A stretch of DNA of 64,000 nt from Sinomonas susongensis (GTDB taxonomy: Bacteria; Actinomycetota; Actinomycetes; Actinomycetales; Micrococcaceae). A program made the translations under genes and the position numbers. The first letter of the stretch is position 1. Every line of letters starts with the position of its first letter. The notes beneath the pieces were generated by a model that searched no databases, was not told where the DNA came from, and saw nothing but the letters and a program-made list of their open reading frames with translations. This document shows positions 24,531 to 35,070 of this stretch, piece after piece. The stretch spans positions 124,001 to 188,000 of the forward strand of contig NZ_SSNH01000002.1 in the NCBI RefSeq assembly GCF_005877005.1, read 5' to 3'.

Positions 24531-25270
24531 GCACCGCCACCCCTCTCTCGGGACGTGTCTGGCAGCAGGGTCGCTACGAGACCCTCGCGATGCTGCGCAA
24601 CGGCGAGCAGCTCGTGCTGATGGTCGTCCTTCCCCTCATGGCCCTCATCGGCCTCACGGTGACGCCCTTCCTCGACGGGCTCGGCCCGAACCGCGTCGAC
24701 GTCGCCGCACCGGGCGTCCTCGCCCTCTGCACGATGTCGACCGGCTTCACTGGCCAGGGCATCGCGACGGGCTTCGACCGCCGCTACGGGGTGCTTCGCT
24801 TCCTCTCGACCACGCCCCTCGGCCGTGCCGGGCTCATCGCAGGCAAGACCATCGCGGTGCTCGTCGTCCTCGCCATCCAGGTCGTCGTGATCGGCGGCAT
24901 CGCTTGGCTCATCGGGTGGCGGCCGTCCTTCCCCGGCGCGATCCTCGGACTCGTCCTTCTCGCGATCGGTGCCGGCGTGTTCACCGCGCTCGGGCTCCTC
25001 GTGGCCGGAACCGCCCGGCCGGAGGCCACGCTCGCCGTGACGAATCTCGTGTGGATCCTCTTCGGAGTCTTCGGCGGCATCGTCATGCCCAGCACGAAGC
25101 TCCCGTCGCAGATCTCCGGCATTGTCGGCTTCCTGCCCTCGGGAGCCCTCGGAGACGCCTCCCGGGCCGCGTTCCTGCACGGGTCCCTCGACGTGCAGGC
25201 GGCCGTCGTCCTCGTCGTCTGGGGCGCCGCAGCCGGCCTCGCCGCTTCCCGCTGGTTCAAGTGGAACTGA
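24527..25270 (+). CDS. ABC-2 type transporter permease
   Basis: A 247-residue membrane protein with six predicted transmembrane segments: about 25-43, 57-80, 103-125, 132-155, 165-185 and 220-240. The ABC-2 family feature STTPLGRAGLIAGK lies before the third segment. It should form the channel with the upstream ATPase. ATG at 24527 lies within the stop of the ATPase gene; earlier in-frame codons read the ATPase gene in a wrong frame. Confidence 0.87.
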   Translation: MSTATPLSGRVWQQGRYETLAMLRNGEQLVLMVVLPLMALIGLTVTPFLDGLGPNRVDVAAPGVLALCTMSTGFTGQGIATGFDRRYGVLRFLSTTPLGRAGLIAGKTIAVLVVLAIQVVVIGGIAWLIGWRPSFPGAILGLVLLAIGAGVFTALGLLVAGTARPEATLAVTNLVWILFGVFGGIVMPSTKLPSQISGIVGFLPSGALGDASRAAFLHGSLDVQAAVVLVVWGAAAGLAASRWFKWN

Positions 25271-25314
25271 CCGTCACACCCCTCCCCACCCCCGATCCCG
25301 GAGAGAATCAGACC

Positions 25315-26244
25315 ATGTCCCAGACCGCCGTCCGCCGCATCGCCGGCTGGCTGCCCACCGCTGTCGACGCTCGCGTGCGCGCACTCGCCGTCGCTTCGCT
25401 TGTCGGGCAGATAGTGCTCATCGTGACGGGCGGCGCCGTACGCCTCACCTCGTCCGGCCTCGGCTGCCCGACCTGGCCCCGGTGCACCGCGAACTCGCTC
25501 ACGACCACCCCCGAGATGGGCTACCACGGCGTGGTCGAGTTCGGGAACCGGCTCCTCACCTTCGCCCTCAGCGCCGTCGCCGTCGCGTTGCTCGTCGCCG
25601 TCTGGAACCTGCGGAAGGAGCGCAAGGACCTCTTCTGGCTCGCCGTCGCGCTCCTCGCGAGCATCCCGGCACAGGCGATCATCGGCGGCATCTCCGTCCT
25701 GACGCAGCTGAACCCGTGGGTTGTCGCCCTGCACTTCCTCGTGTCGATGGCACTGGTCGTGTTCGCGACGCTCCTCGTGAACCGGGCGTATGGGCGAGCA
25801 GGCCGGCTCATGACCCACTCGCTTCCTGCCCTCCCAGGCTCGATGCGCCCGGTGACGGCCGTGACGGCGGCCGCCGTGGCACTCGCCGTCGTCCTCGGCG
25901 TCGTCGTCACGGGCGCGGGGCCCCACGCCGGCGACGCCAACGCCCCGCGCAACGGGCTCGACTGGGACCTCGTCGCGCATCTGCACGCCGCGCCGGCCTA
26001 CCTCGTCACGTTCGGCGCGCTGTTCGCGCTCGTGGTCGTGCTGGCCCGGCGCGTCGTGGGACCGTTCCGGACGGCCGTCCTCGGACTCCTGGGCCTCACG
26101 CTGCTGCAGGCGGCCGTCGGCATCACGCAGTACTACACCGGCATCCCGGCCCTGCTCGTGGGACTGCACATGTTCGTCGGCGCCCTCCTCATGGCCGAGG
26201 CGACCAACGCCGCCGACCTTGCCCGCTGGAGCCCCCGGGCCTGA
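25315..26244 (+). CDS. ctaA: haem A synthase CtaA (COX15)
   Basis: A 309-residue membrane enzyme oxidising the C8 methyl group of haem O to give haem A for cytochrome oxidase. About eight transmembrane helices are visible. The extracytoplasmic cysteine pair CPTWPRC (about 51-57) marks the single-Cys-pair actinobacterial form. Histidines for haem binding lie in YHGVVEFGNRL, VVALHFLVSM, DLVAHLHAAPAY and VGLHMFVGAL. ATG at 25315 follows GGAGAGAATCAGACC. It faces convergent ctaB, which makes its substrate haem O, across a shared terminator. Confidence 0.93.
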   Translation: MSQTAVRRIAGWLPTAVDARVRALAVASLVGQIVLIVTGGAVRLTSSGLGCPTWPRCTANSLTTTPEMGYHGVVEFGNRLLTFALSAVAVALLVAVWNLRKERKDLFWLAVALLASIPAQAIIGGISVLTQLNPWVVALHFLVSMALVVFATLLVNRAYGRAGRLMTHSLPALPGSMRPVTAVTAAAVALAVVLGVVVTGAGPHAGDANAPRNGLDWDLVAHLHAAPAYLVTFGALFALVVVLARRVVGPFRTAVLGLLGLTLLQAAVGITQYYTGIPALLVGLHMFVGALLMAEATNAADLARWSPRA

Positions 26245-26259
26245 AGAGTCAGTCACGAA

Positions 26260-26299
26260 GCAGGAAGGGCCGCGGCGATAACGCCGCGGCCCTCCCTGC
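26260..26299. terminator. bidirectional terminator between ctaA and ctaB
   Basis: AGGGCCGCGGCG (26266-26277), loop ATAA, then CGCCGCGGCCCT (26282-26293), a perfect 12-base stem. An outer GCAGG/CCTGC stem extends it after one mismatch. It lies exactly between the convergent stops at 26244 and 26317. Confidence 0.8.
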
Positions 26300-26316
26300 T
26301 TGGAGCTCTTCGTGAA

Positions 26317-27297
26317 TCAGTGGACGAGCGGCAACCCGACGAAGGGGTCGACCGCGAGAGCGAGGAAGAGGATCGTGAGGTAGCTGATCGATCCGTGGAA
26401 GACCTTCATGGCCTTCTTGTCCTCGATCTCCTCGCGCTGAGCCCTCGAGTACAGGCCGTGCGATTCCCGCAGGAACCAGGCGCCGGCGACCGCGGCTGCG
26501 ATCGTGTAGACCCAGCCGGCGTGCCCGAGCGGGATGAGGAGCAGCGAGCAGATCACCATCGCCCACGCGTACAGCACGACCTGGACCGACACGATCTTCG
26601 CGCCCGCGACAGCACCGAGCATCGGCACGTGCGCGTTGCGGTAGTCCTCGCCGTATCGCATCGACAGCGGCCAGTAGTGGGGCGGGGTCCAGAGGAAGAT
26701 GACCATGAAGAGGACGACGGCGGGCCAGCCCACTGTGCCCGTCACCGCTGCCCAGGCGATGAGCACCGGGAAACAGCCGGCCGCCCCTCCCCACACGATG
26801 TTCTGCGCCGTGCGGCGCTTGAGGACGAGCGTGTAGACGACCACGTAGAAGAAGATCGCGCCCGCGCCGAGCACCGAGGACAGCGGGTTCGCCCCGAACC
26901 ACAGGATCGCGAGCGACGCGATCCCGAGGATCCAGGCGAACGCGAGGGCCTCGCGAGGCGTCACCTCGCCGGTGACCAGGGGGCGGTTGACCGTGCGCCG
27001 CATCAGGCGGTCGATGTCGCGGTCGATGTAGCAGTTGAACGCCCCGGCGCTCCCGGCGGCAAACGCGCCGCCGATGAGCGTAGCGGCGATGAGCCCGATC
27101 GACGGGAATCCGCGCTGGGCGTAAATCATCGTCGGGAGCGTGCTGACCAGGAGCAGTTCGATGACGCGAGGCTTCGTGAGCGCCACGTAGGCCTTCAGCT
27201 TGCGGGCTACCCGCGACCCCTCTGGGCGGGCGGGTGCATGGGCATCGGTACTCACGGGTGCGCGACTCTTTTCTTCTTCTCTCGGAGCCTCCATCAT
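26317..27297 (-). CDS. ctaB: protohaem IX farnesyltransferase CtaB
   Basis: A 326-residue UbiA-family prenyltransferase that attaches farnesyl diphosphate to haem B, giving haem O. The first Asp-rich motif is [20 protein letters not shown] and the second loop is [13 protein letters not shown]; about nine hydrophobic helices are present. The start is uncertain: ATG at 27297 (used here), or GTG at 27255 beginning [13 protein letters not shown]. Neither has a strong ribosome site, and the N-terminal 40 residues are polar and variable in the family. tkt is divergent, across a 273-base gap. Confidence 0.9.
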   Translation of the reverse strand: MMEAPREEEKSRAPVSTDAHAPARPEGSRVARKLKAYVALTKPRVIELLLVSTLPTMIYAQRGFPSIGLIAATLIGGAFAAGSAGAFNCYIDRDIDRLMRRTVNRPLVTGEVTPREALAFAWILGIASLAILWFGANPLSSVLGAGAIFFYVVVYTLVLKRRTAQNIVWGGAAGCFPVLIAWAAVTGTVGWPAVVLFMVIFLWTPPHYWPLSMRYGEDYRNAHVPMLGAVAGAKIVSVQVVLYAWAMVICSLLLIPLGHAGWVYTIAAAVAGAWFLRESHGLYSRAQREEIEDKKAMKVFHGSISYLTILFLALAVDPFVGLPLVH

Positions 27298-27383
27298 ACC
27301 CGCGCGCGTACCACCGCCGCTTCCGCCGACCCGTCCGACGGCGGCCCTGCAGGATTCACAAACCGCGCAATTTGAGGCAAACC

Positions 27384-27461
27384 CTGACCTCGGAGGAGGC
27401 GCGTGCGTAGTATGTGAGCTGGTTGTCCCGATACCGCAATGTGCGGGTTACGTGCCGGGAC
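27384..27461 (+). promoter_or_regulatory. candidate tkt promoter with inverted repeat at the transcript start
   Basis: CTGACC (27384-27389), 18 bases, TAGTAT (27408-27413) resembles a sigma-70 promoter. Just after the expected start point GTCCCG (27425-27430) pairs with CGGGAC (27456-27461), enclosing an imperfect ACCGCA/TGCGGGT stem. The leader would be about 150 bases long. The rest of the gap shows nothing recognisable. Confidence 0.35.
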
Positions 27462-27570
27462 GCACAAGAAGACGTTTCAATGGTGAACGGCCGGCCGGCT
27501 GCCGAGGGCCCACCATGACGGGTTCCTGAGGCAGCGGTCCGCCGTCAGCGATGGAGAGGGGCTCGTTTAC

Positions 27571-29682
27571 GTGCCTGCTGTGGATGTTGAAGAACTGACG
27601 TGGACTGACGTTGACCGCAAAGCGGTGGACACGATCCGTGTGCTGGCGGCCGATGCGGTGCAGAAGGTCGGCAACGGACACCCGGGCACGGCGATGAGCC
27701 TTGCTCCCGCCGCGTACCTGCTGTTCCAGAAGCTCATGCGCCACGATCCGGCGGACCCGCAGTGGATCGGCCGCGACCGGTTCGTCCTCTCCCCCGGCCA
27801 CTCCTCGCTGACCCTTTACATCCAGCTGTTCCTGGCCGGGTACGGCCTCGAGCTGGAGGATCTCCAGGCGCTCCGCACGTGGGGCTCGCTCACCCCGGGC
27901 CACCCGGAGTACGGGCACACCAAGGGCGTCGAGATCACGACGGGCCCCCTGGGCCAGGGCCTCGCCTCCTCGGTCGGCTTCGCTTACTCGCAGCGGCGCG
28001 AGCGGGGCCTGTACGATCCGCAGGCGCCCGAAGGCCAGTCGCCCTTCGACCACACCGTGTGGGTCATCGCCTCCGACGGCGACCTGCAGGAGGGCGTGAC
28101 CTCCGAGGCGTCCTCGCTCGCCGGCCACCAGGAGCTCGGCAACCTCGTGGTGATCTACGACGAGAACCACATCTCGATCGAGGACGACACCGACGTCGCC
28201 TTCACCGAGGACGTCCTGAAGCGCTACGAGGCGTACGGCTGGCACACCCAGCGCGTGGACTGGACTGCCTCGGGCGAATACGTCGAAGACGTGCAGCAGC
28301 TCTATCAGGCCCTGCTCGCGGCCAAGGCCGAGACGGGCCGCCCCTCGATCATCTCGCTGCGCACGATCATCGGCTGGCCTTCGCCGACGAAGAAGAACAC
28401 GGGCAAGATCCACGGCTCCGCGCTCGGCGCGGACGAGGTCGCGGCCCTCAAGGAACTCCTCGGCTTCGATCCGGAGAAGTCCTTCGACGTCGACCCGGAG
28501 GTGCTCGCCCACACCCGCGGCGCCCTCGAGCGGGGCCGTGAGGCCCGCGCCGCGTGGCAGGAGACGTTCGACGCGTGGGCGTCGGCCAACCCCGAGGCCG
28601 CGAAGCTGCACGAGCGGATCGAGGCCCGCCGCCTCCCCGAGGGCTGGGAGGAGTCCCTCCCCGAGTTCCCGGCCGGCAAGGACGTCTCCACCCGCGCCGC
28701 CTCCGGCAAGGTCCTCAACGCCATCGGCCCGGTGCTGCCCGAGCTCTGGGGCGGCTCGGCCGACCTCGCGGAGTCGAACAACACGACGATCGAGGGATCG
28801 CCCTCCTTCATCCCGGCCTCGCGCTCCACGGCCGCCTGGAAGGGCAACCCCTACGGGCGCGTGCTTCACTTCGGCATCCGCGAGCACGCCGCGGCGTCGA
28901 TCGTGAACGGCATCACCCTCGGCGGGAAGACCCGGGCGTTCTCGGGCACCTTCCTGATCTTCTCCGACTACCAGCGGCCGGCGATCCGCCTCTCGGCGCT
29001 CATGGGCATCCCGTCGACCTACGTGTGGACGCACGACTCGATCGGGCTCGGCGAAGACGGACCGACCCACCAGCCGGTCGAGCAGCTCGCCTCGCTCCGC
29101 GCGATCCCGAACCTCGACGTCGTCCGCCCCGGCGACGCGAACGAGGTCGCCTGGGCGTGGAAGACGATCCTCGAGCGTCACCACAATCCTGCCGGCATTG
29201 TCCTGACCAGGCAGAACCTGCCGACCTGGGACCGCGGCGAGGGTGGCTTCGGCTCCGCTGCCGGCGTCGCCAAGGGCGGCTACGTGCTCGCCGAGGCCCA
29301 GCGCGACGGCCAGGACGTGACCCCCGACGTGATCCTCATCGGCACCGGTTCCGAGGTCCAGCTCGCTGTGGCGGCCCGCGAGGCGCTCGCCGCCGAGGGC
29401 ATCGCGGCCCGCGTGGTCTCGATGCCCTGCGTCGAGTGGTTCAAGACCCAGGACCCGGCCTACCGCGAGTCGGTCCTGCCCGCCGAGGTGAAGGCGCGCG
29501 TCTCCGTCGAAGCCGGCCTCGCGCTCGGCTGGGCAGAGTTCGTCGGCGACGCCGGCCGCAGCATCAGCCTCGAGCACTACGGCGCCTCGGCCGACTACAA
29601 GACCCTGTTCACCGAATTCGGAATCACCTCGGAGGCAGTCGCCCTCGCCGCCAAGGATTCAATCGCGGCTGCTCAGCGTTAA
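27571..29682 (+). CDS. tkt: transketolase
   Basis: A 703-residue thiamine-diphosphate enzyme moving two-carbon units between sugar phosphates in the pentose phosphate pathway. Seen are the N-terminal [29 protein letters not shown], the cofactor motif [13 protein letters not shown], catalytic Glu in FGIREHAA and the phosphate-binding [21 protein letters not shown]. Length is normal. The GTG start at 27571 has GGAGAGGGG upstream. It leads the tkt-tal-pgi-zwf-opcA-pgl series, all on the plus strand, with 67 bases to tal. Confidence 0.96.
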   Translation: MPAVDVEELTWTDVDRKAVDTIRVLAADAVQKVGNGHPGTAMSLAPAAYLLFQKLMRHDPADPQWIGRDRFVLSPGHSSLTLYIQLFLAGYGLELEDLQALRTWGSLTPGHPEYGHTKGVEITTGPLGQGLASSVGFAYSQRRERGLYDPQAPEGQSPFDHTVWVIASDGDLQEGVTSEASSLAGHQELGNLVVIYDENHISIEDDTDVAFTEDVLKRYEAYGWHTQRVDWTASGEYVEDVQQLYQALLAAKAETGRPSIISLRTIIGWPSPTKKNTGKIHGSALGADEVAALKELLGFDPEKSFDVDPEVLAHTRGALERGREARAAWQETFDAWASANPEAAKLHERIEARRLPEGWEESLPEFPAGKDVSTRAASGKVLNAIGPVLPELWGGSADLAESNNTTIEGSPSFIPASRSTAAWKGNPYGRVLHFGIREHAAASIVNGITLGGKTRAFSGTFLIFSDYQRPAIRLSALMGIPSTYVWTHDSIGLGEDGPTHQPVEQLASLRAIPNLDVVRPGDANEVAWAWKTILERHHNPAGIVLTRQNLPTWDRGEGGFGSAAGVAKGGYVLAEAQRDGQDVTPDVILIGTGSEVQLAVAAREALAAEGIAARVVSMPCVEWFKTQDPAYRESVLPAEVKARVSVEAGLALGWAEFVGDAGRSISLEHYGASADYKTLFTEFGITSEAVALAAKDSIAAAQR

Positions 29683-29749
29683 CAGAAGAGAGAGTGCGGC
29701 TACCCCGCCATCCGGGGCACTGACCATCCCCTTGCAAGGAGGAACCGAA

Positions 29750-30871
29750 ATGACTACCCCCACTCAGGCCCTCTCCGACGCCGGCGTTTCGATCTGGCTC
29801 GATGACCTCTCCCGCCAGCGCCTCACCGACGGCTCGCTCAAGGCCCTCATCGACGAGAAGAACGTCGTGGGCGTGACCACGAACCCGACGATCTTCCAGG
29901 GCGCGATCACCAAGGGCCACGGCTACGACGCCCAGCTGCGCGAGCTCGTCGCGGAGGGCGCCGACGTCGAGCGCACGGTCTTCGAGCTCACGACCCGGGA
30001 CGTCGCCGACGCGTGCGACCTCTTCGCGCCTCTCGCCGAGGCGACGAAGGGCGTCGACGGCCGCGTCTCGATCGAAGTCGACCCCCGCCTCGCGTGGGAT
30101 ACGGCCGGGACGATCGCCGAGGCCAAGAAGCTGCGCGACAAGGTCAACAAGGGCAACGTCTACATCAAGATCCCCGCAACGCTCGAGGGCCTCGAGGCCA
30201 TCGCCGAGACCCTCGCGAACGGGATCAGCGTCAACGTGACCCTGATCTTCTCCCTCGAGCGCTACCGCGCGGTCATCAATGCATACATGACCGGGCTCGA
30301 GAAGGCCAAGGAGAACGGCCAGGACCTCTCGAAGATCCACTCGGTCGCCTCCTTCTTCGTCTCCCGCGTGGACTCCGAGGTCGACAAGCGCCTTGAGGCC
30401 ATCGGCACCGACGAGGCCAAGGCCCTCAAGAGCAAGGCCGGCCTCGCGAACGCGCGTCTCGCCTACCAGGTGTTCGAGCAGGAGTTCGGGTCGGAGCGGT
30501 GGAAGCTGCTCGCCGACGCCGGCGCCCTTCCGCAGCGCCCGCTGTGGGCCTCGACCGGCGTCAAGGACCCGAACCTCCCCGACACGCTCTACGTGACCGG
30601 TCTCGTTGCGCCCGGCGTCGTGAACACCATGCCGGAGAAGACCCTCGACGCGACCTTCGACCACGCCGAGGTCATCGGAGACACGATCCACGGCAGCTAT
30701 GAAGAGTCGAACGCGCACCTCGACGCACTCGAGAAGATCGGGGTCTCCTACAACGACGTCGTCGCCGTGCTCGAATCCGAGGGCCTGGACAAGTTCGTGG
30801 CCTCGTGGAACGAGCTGCTCGCCGACGTCGAGCGCACCCTCTCGGAGACGGCACAGGGAGCCCGCGCGTGA
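29750..30871 (+). CDS. tal: transaldolase
   Basis: A 373-residue actinobacterial-type transaldolase transferring dihydroxyacetone units. The Schiff-base lysine is Lys140 in [23 protein letters not shown] near residue 40 and the C-terminal [11 protein letters not shown] are also conserved. ATG at 29750 follows the excellent site AAGGAGGAACCGAA. The stop overlaps the pgi GTG by four bases. Position in the operon fits joint production with transketolase. Confidence 0.95.
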   Translation: MTTPTQALSDAGVSIWLDDLSRQRLTDGSLKALIDEKNVVGVTTNPTIFQGAITKGHGYDAQLRELVAEGADVERTVFELTTRDVADACDLFAPLAEATKGVDGRVSIEVDPRLAWDTAGTIAEAKKLRDKVNKGNVYIKIPATLEGLEAIAETLANGISVNVTLIFSLERYRAVINAYMTGLEKAKENGQDLSKIHSVASFFVSRVDSEVDKRLEAIGTDEAKALKSKAGLANARLAYQVFEQEFGSERWKLLADAGALPQRPLWASTGVKDPNLPDTLYVTGLVAPGVVNTMPEKTLDATFDHAEVIGDTIHGSYEESNAHLDALEKIGVSYNDVVAVLESEGLDKFVASWNELLADVERTLSETAQGARA

Positions 30872-32478
30872 GTGCTCTGACGTTCGACGCGACCGGCGCA
30901 GCCCGGGAAGCTGTCGAGTCCCAGGTCCCGCAGCTTGCCGCTGACAACGTCGCGAGCCGCATCTTCGCGAAGGACCACACGCTGTGGGGCAAGGACGCGG
31001 AGGAGGAATCGGCCAAGCGCCTCGGCTGGATCGAGGCCGCAAGCGTCTCCCAGCCGCTCGTCGCCGACATCGTGGCGCTCCGGGAGGAATTCCGTGCCGA
31101 GGGCGTCGACCGGATCGTGCTCTGCGGCATGGGCGGCTCCTCGCTGGCCCCCGAGGTCATCACGGCGACCGCGGGCGTCCCGCTCGTCGTCCTGGACTCG
31201 ACCGACCCCGAGCAGGTCTCGGCGGCGCTCTCCGAGCGCATCGAGGCCACTGCGATCGTCGTGTCCTCGAAGTCCGGCTCGACCGTCGAGACCGACTCGC
31301 AGCGCCGTGCCTTCGAGGCCGCCTTCACGGCTGCCGGAATCGACGCGAAGCGACGCATCGTCGTCGTGACCGACCCGGGCTCGCCCCTCGAGACGGCGAG
31401 CCGCGAGGCGGGGTACCGTGCGGTGTTCAACGCCGACCCGAACGTCGGCGGGCGCTACTCGGCGCTCACGGCCTTCGGGCTCGTGCCTTCGGGCCTCGCA
31501 GGGGTCGACATCCAGGCCCTGCTCGACGAGGCCGAGGAAGCTGCGGAGCTTCTGCGGGAGGACTCCGAGGACAACATCGGGCTCCAGCTCGGTGCGGCCC
31601 TGGGCGGCACCTCTCCGCTGCGCGACAAGATCGTGATCGTCGAGGACGGCTCCGGCATCAACGGCTTCGCGGACTGGGCCGAACAGCTCATCGCGGAGTC
31701 GACGGGAAAGATCGGCAGGGGCCTCCTGCCGGTCGTCGCGTCCGTCACCTCTCCCGAGGTGACGGAGGACATCGACGATGTCCTGGTCGTCCGGCTCGTC
31801 TCGGCCGAAGGCGAGCCGGTCCTCGGCCCCAACGAGGCGGCAGTGGGCGGGTCGCTCGCAACCCAGATGCTCGTGTGGGAGTTCGCGACCGCGGTCGCCG
31901 GACGCCTGCTCGGCATCAATCCGTTCGACCAGCCGGACGTCGAAGCCGCCAAGGTCGCGGCCCGCGGGCTGCTCGACGCGCGTCCGGAGGCGACGCCGGC
32001 CAACTTCACCGAAGGTGCCATCGAGGTCCGCGGCGGAGAATGGCTCGGCGGTGCGTCCTCGGTCGAGGAGGCCGTGAAGGCGCTCCTCGCCCAGCTCGGC
32101 CCGACGGGCTACCTGAGCGTCCAGGCCTACCTCGATCGGCTCGCATACCCCCAGCTCGAAGGGGTCCGCGACCTCTTCGCGAAGGCGACGGGGCGTCCGA
32201 CCACGTTCGGCTGGGGGCCCCGCTTCCTCCATTCGACGGGGCAGTACCACAAGGGCGGCCCGGCCGTCGGCGTGTTCCTTCAGGTGTCGGCTGCCGCGTC
32301 CAAGGACGTGGAGATCCCCGGCCGGCCCTTCACGTTCGCGCAGCTCATCGAGGCCCAGGCCGCGGGTGACGCGCAGGTTCTCGCCGAGCACGGCAGGCCC
32401 GTGCTCCGCCTGCACCTCACGGACCGCGACGCAGGCGTCCAGCAGCTGACGGATCTGGTCTCGGCTCTGGCCCGCTGA
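30868..32478 (+). CDS. pgi: glucose-6-phosphate isomerase
   Basis: A 536-residue isomerase interconverting glucose-6-phosphate and fructose-6-phosphate, joining glycolysis with the pentose pathway encoded around it. The SIS fold is seen in [14 protein letters not shown] (about 84-97) and [12 protein letters not shown]. The C-terminal part carries [16 protein letters not shown] with its catalytic His/Lys region. GTG at 30868 lies in the tal stop. It belongs to the bacterial group that often shares function with transaldolase fusions, but here the two genes are separate. Confidence 0.92.
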   Translation: MSALTFDATGAAREAVESQVPQLAADNVASRIFAKDHTLWGKDAEEESAKRLGWIEAASVSQPLVADIVALREEFRAEGVDRIVLCGMGGSSLAPEVITATAGVPLVVLDSTDPEQVSAALSERIEATAIVVSSKSGSTVETDSQRRAFEAAFTAAGIDAKRRIVVVTDPGSPLETASREAGYRAVFNADPNVGGRYSALTAFGLVPSGLAGVDIQALLDEAEEAAELLREDSEDNIGLQLGAALGGTSPLRDKIVIVEDGSGINGFADWAEQLIAESTGKIGRGLLPVVASVTSPEVTEDIDDVLVVRLVSAEGEPVLGPNEAAVGGSLATQMLVWEFATAVAGRLLGINPFDQPDVEAAKVAARGLLDARPEATPANFTEGAIEVRGGEWLGGASSVEEAVKALLAQLGPTGYLSVQAYLDRLAYPQLEGVRDLFAKATGRPTTFGWGPRFLHSTGQYHKGGPAVGVFLQVSAAASKDVEIPGRPFTFAQLIEAQAAGDAQVLAEHGRPVLRLHLTDRDAGVQQLTDLVSALAR

Positions 32479-32486
32479 GGCTCCGA

Positions 32487-32524
32487 GCCGCCGGCCCGGC
32501 CCCTGCGGCCGGGCCGGCGGCTTT
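32487..32524 (+). terminator. strong hairpin with T-run between pgi and zwf
   Basis: GCCGCCGGCCCGGCC (32487-32501), loop CCTGC, perfect 15-base partner (32507-32521), then TTT. This looks like a classic intrinsic terminator or attenuator, so zwf-opcA-pgl may be a separately tuned unit. Confidence 0.75.
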
Positions 32525-32572
32525 TGCTTCGGTTCCGCTTCGCGGACCGCACGGAAGGAAGAGAAAGGCATC

Positions 32573-34132
32573 ATGCCAGAGAACGACAACGGCGCGGCCG
32601 GGTCGAAGCGGCGCGGAAATCCGCTCCGCGACCCCAGGGACCGGCGCCTGAACCGGATCGCAGGTCCGTCATCGCTAGTGCTCTTCGGAGTGACGGGCGA
32701 CCTCGCGCGCAAGAAGCTCATGCCAGCCGTGTACGACCTCGCGAACCGCGGGCTCCTGCCCCCCAGCTTCGCGCTCGTCGGGTTCGCCCGGCGCGAGTGG
32801 GAGAGGGAGGATTTCGCCGAAGAGGTCAAGGCGTCCGTCAAGCAGTACGCGCGAACGCCCTTCGACGAGGCCGTGTGGGCTCAGCTCAACGAGGGCGTCC
32901 GCTTCGTCCAGGGCTCCTTCGACGACGACGAGGCGTTCGAGCGCCTCAAGGCCACGCTCGAGGAACTCGACGAGCAGCGCGGTACGCGGGGCAACCATGC
33001 CTTCTACCTCTCCATCCCGCCCAAGGCCTTCGAGCAGGTCTGCCGCCAGCTCTCCGCGCACGGGCTCGCCCAGGCCGAAGAGGGCAAGTGGCGGCGGGTG
33101 GTCATCGAGAAGCCGTTCGGCCACAACCTCGAATCGGCCCGCCAGCTCAACGACATCGTCGAGTCGGTCTTCCCCCCGGACGCCGTGTTCCGGATCGACC
33201 ACTACCTCGGCAAGGAGACGGTCCAGAACATCCTGGCCCTCCGGTTCGCGAACCAGCTCTTCGAGCCGATCTGGAACGGCAACTACGTCGACCACGTCCA
33301 GATCACGATGGCCGAGGACATCGGCACGGGCGGCCGCGCCGGCTACTACGACGGCGTGGGTGCCGCCCGCGACGTCATCCAGAACCACCTGCTCCAGCTC
33401 CTCGCCCTCACTGCGATGGAGGAGCCCATCTCCTTCGACGCCGATGACCTGCGCGCGGAGAAGGAGAAGGTGCTCGCCGCGGTGCGTCTCCCCGAGGACC
33501 TCTCGCAGCATTCGGCCCGCGGCCAGTTCACGGGCGGGTGGCAGGGAGGCGAGCTCGTCAAGGGCTACCTCGAGGAGGAAGGCATCCCGGCCGATTCGAC
33601 GACCGAGACCTACGCGGCCATCCGGGTGGACATCAACACCCGCCGCTGGGCCAGCGTGCCGTTCTATCTCCGCGCCGGAAAGCGCCTCGGACGGCGTGTC
33701 ACCGAGATCGCGGTCGTCTTCAAGAAGGCCCCGAACCTCCTGTTCCGCGACCAGGGAACGGCCGAGTTCGGCCAGAACGCCGTGGTGATCCGCGTGCAGC
33801 CCGACGAGGGCGCAACCATCCGCTTCGGTTCCAAGGTTCCCGGGACGCAGATGGAAGTCCGCGATGTCAGCATGGACTTCGGCTATGGGAACTCCTTCAC
33901 GGAGTCCTCGCCGGAAGCGTACGAACGGCTCATCCTCGACGTCCTCCTCGGAGAGCCGCCGCTCTTCCCGCGGCACGAGGAGGTCGAGCTCTCGTGGAAG
34001 ATCCTCGACCCGTTCGAAGAGTACTGGGCAGCTACGGGCGACAAGCCCGAGCCCTACGCACCTGGCAGCTGGGGGCCGGCGTCGGCTGACGCGCTCATGG
34101 CCCGCGACGGACGCACTTGGAGGCGGCCTTGA
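32573..34132 (+). CDS. zwf: glucose-6-phosphate 1-dehydrogenase
   Basis: A 519-residue enzyme making 6-phosphogluconolactone and NADPH, the entry to the oxidative pentose pathway. The nucleotide-binding GVTGDLARKKLMPA (about 39-52), EKPFG, and the active-site FRIDHYLGKETVQN are all intact. ATG at 32573 follows AAGGAAGAGAAAGGCATC. The stop overlaps the TTG start of opcA. An own promoter is possible because a strong hairpin lies before it. Confidence 0.95.
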   Translation: MPENDNGAAGSKRRGNPLRDPRDRRLNRIAGPSSLVLFGVTGDLARKKLMPAVYDLANRGLLPPSFALVGFARREWEREDFAEEVKASVKQYARTPFDEAVWAQLNEGVRFVQGSFDDDEAFERLKATLEELDEQRGTRGNHAFYLSIPPKAFEQVCRQLSAHGLAQAEEGKWRRVVIEKPFGHNLESARQLNDIVESVFPPDAVFRIDHYLGKETVQNILALRFANQLFEPIWNGNYVDHVQITMAEDIGTGGRAGYYDGVGAARDVIQNHLLQLLALTAMEEPISFDADDLRAEKEKVLAAVRLPEDLSQHSARGQFTGGWQGGELVKGYLEEEGIPADSTTETYAAIRVDINTRRWASVPFYLRAGKRLGRRVTEIAVVFKKAPNLLFRDQGTAEFGQNAVVIRVQPDEGATIRFGSKVPGTQMEVRDVSMDFGYGNSFTESSPEAYERLILDVLLGEPPLFPRHEEVELSWKILDPFEEYWAATGDKPEPYAPGSWGPASADALMARDGRTWRRP

Positions 34133-35070
34133 TCATCGACCTTCCCCACACGACGACTTCGAAGGTCTCGAAGGAGCTCATGAACCTCCGCCATCAGGGC
34201 GGGGTCGTGGCCCTCGGCCGGGTGCTCACCCTCGTCGTCATCACGAGGCACGGCTACGAGGAAGAGGCCATCGAGGCCGCCAATCAGGCGAGCCGCGAGC
34301 ATCCCTGCCGGATCATTGTGCTCGTCGACTCCGGCCGTGACGCGGCCGACAGGATCGACGGCCAGATCCGCGTGGGCGGCGACGCCGGCGCCTCAGAGGT
34401 CGTCGTGCTGCGCGGCTACGGACGGCTCGCCGAGGAGAGCGAGTCCCTGGTGGCAGCGCTGCTCCTGCCCGACGCGCCGATCGTCGCGTGGTGGCCCCAC
34501 GGCGCTCCGACCGACGCGGCGGCAACGTCCGTCGGCTGCATCGCCCACCGCCGGATCACGGACTCGGGGAATGAGCCGGACCCGACCGAGGCCCTCTACC
34601 GGATCCGGGATACGTACCGCGCCGGCGACACCGACCTCGCGTGGACGCGCGTCACGAACTGGCGGATCCAGCTCGCGGCGGCCCTCGACCAGGCCGACGA
34701 CTCCCCCATCACCGGAGTGACGGTCGAGGGTGCGTCCGACTCGCCCAGCACGGCCTTGCTCGCGGCGTGGCTGACCCTCGAGCTCGATGTGCCCGTGACG
34801 ATCGTGGCCGGCCCGGCGGGCACCGGCATCAGGCGGGTCCGGCTGAACCGTCCCTCGGGCGACATCCAGCTCTACCGGCCGGGGCTCACCGTGGCCGAGC
34901 TGACGCAGCCGGGGCAGCCCCCGCAGCGCATCGCGCTCCCGCGGAGGACGCTCGAGGACTGCCTCGCGGAGGAGCTCCGCCGTCTCGACCCGGACCAGGT
35001 GTTCGGCGAGGTGCTCGCCGAAGGCCTGCCACGGACCAACCTGAGGAGCGTGACGCCCAGTGAGCGCTGA
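34129..35070 (+). CDS. opcA: glucose-6-phosphate dehydrogenase assembly protein OpcA
   Basis: A 313-residue partner required for, or activating, G6PD in cyanobacteria and actinobacteria. It starts with the typical IIDLPHTTTSKVSKELMNLRHQGG and contains CRIIVLVDSG and LPDAPIVAWWPHGAPTD. TTG at 34129 is chosen: GGAGG lies five bases before it and it forms a TTGA overlap with the zwf stop. The TTG at 34117 is less well placed. It overlaps pgl by 11 bases. Confidence 0.93.
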   Translation: MIIDLPHTTTSKVSKELMNLRHQGGVVALGRVLTLVVITRHGYEEEAIEAANQASREHPCRIIVLVDSGRDAADRIDGQIRVGGDAGASEVVVLRGYGRLAEESESLVAALLLPDAPIVAWWPHGAPTDAAATSVGCIAHRRITDSGNEPDPTEALYRIRDTYRAGDTDLAWTRVTNWRIQLAAALDQADDSPITGVTVEGASDSPSTALLAAWLTLELDVPVTIVAGPAGTGIRRVRLNRPSGDIQLYRPGLTVAELTQPGQPPQRIALPRRTLEDCLAEELRRLDPDQVFGEVLAEGLPRTNLRSVTPSER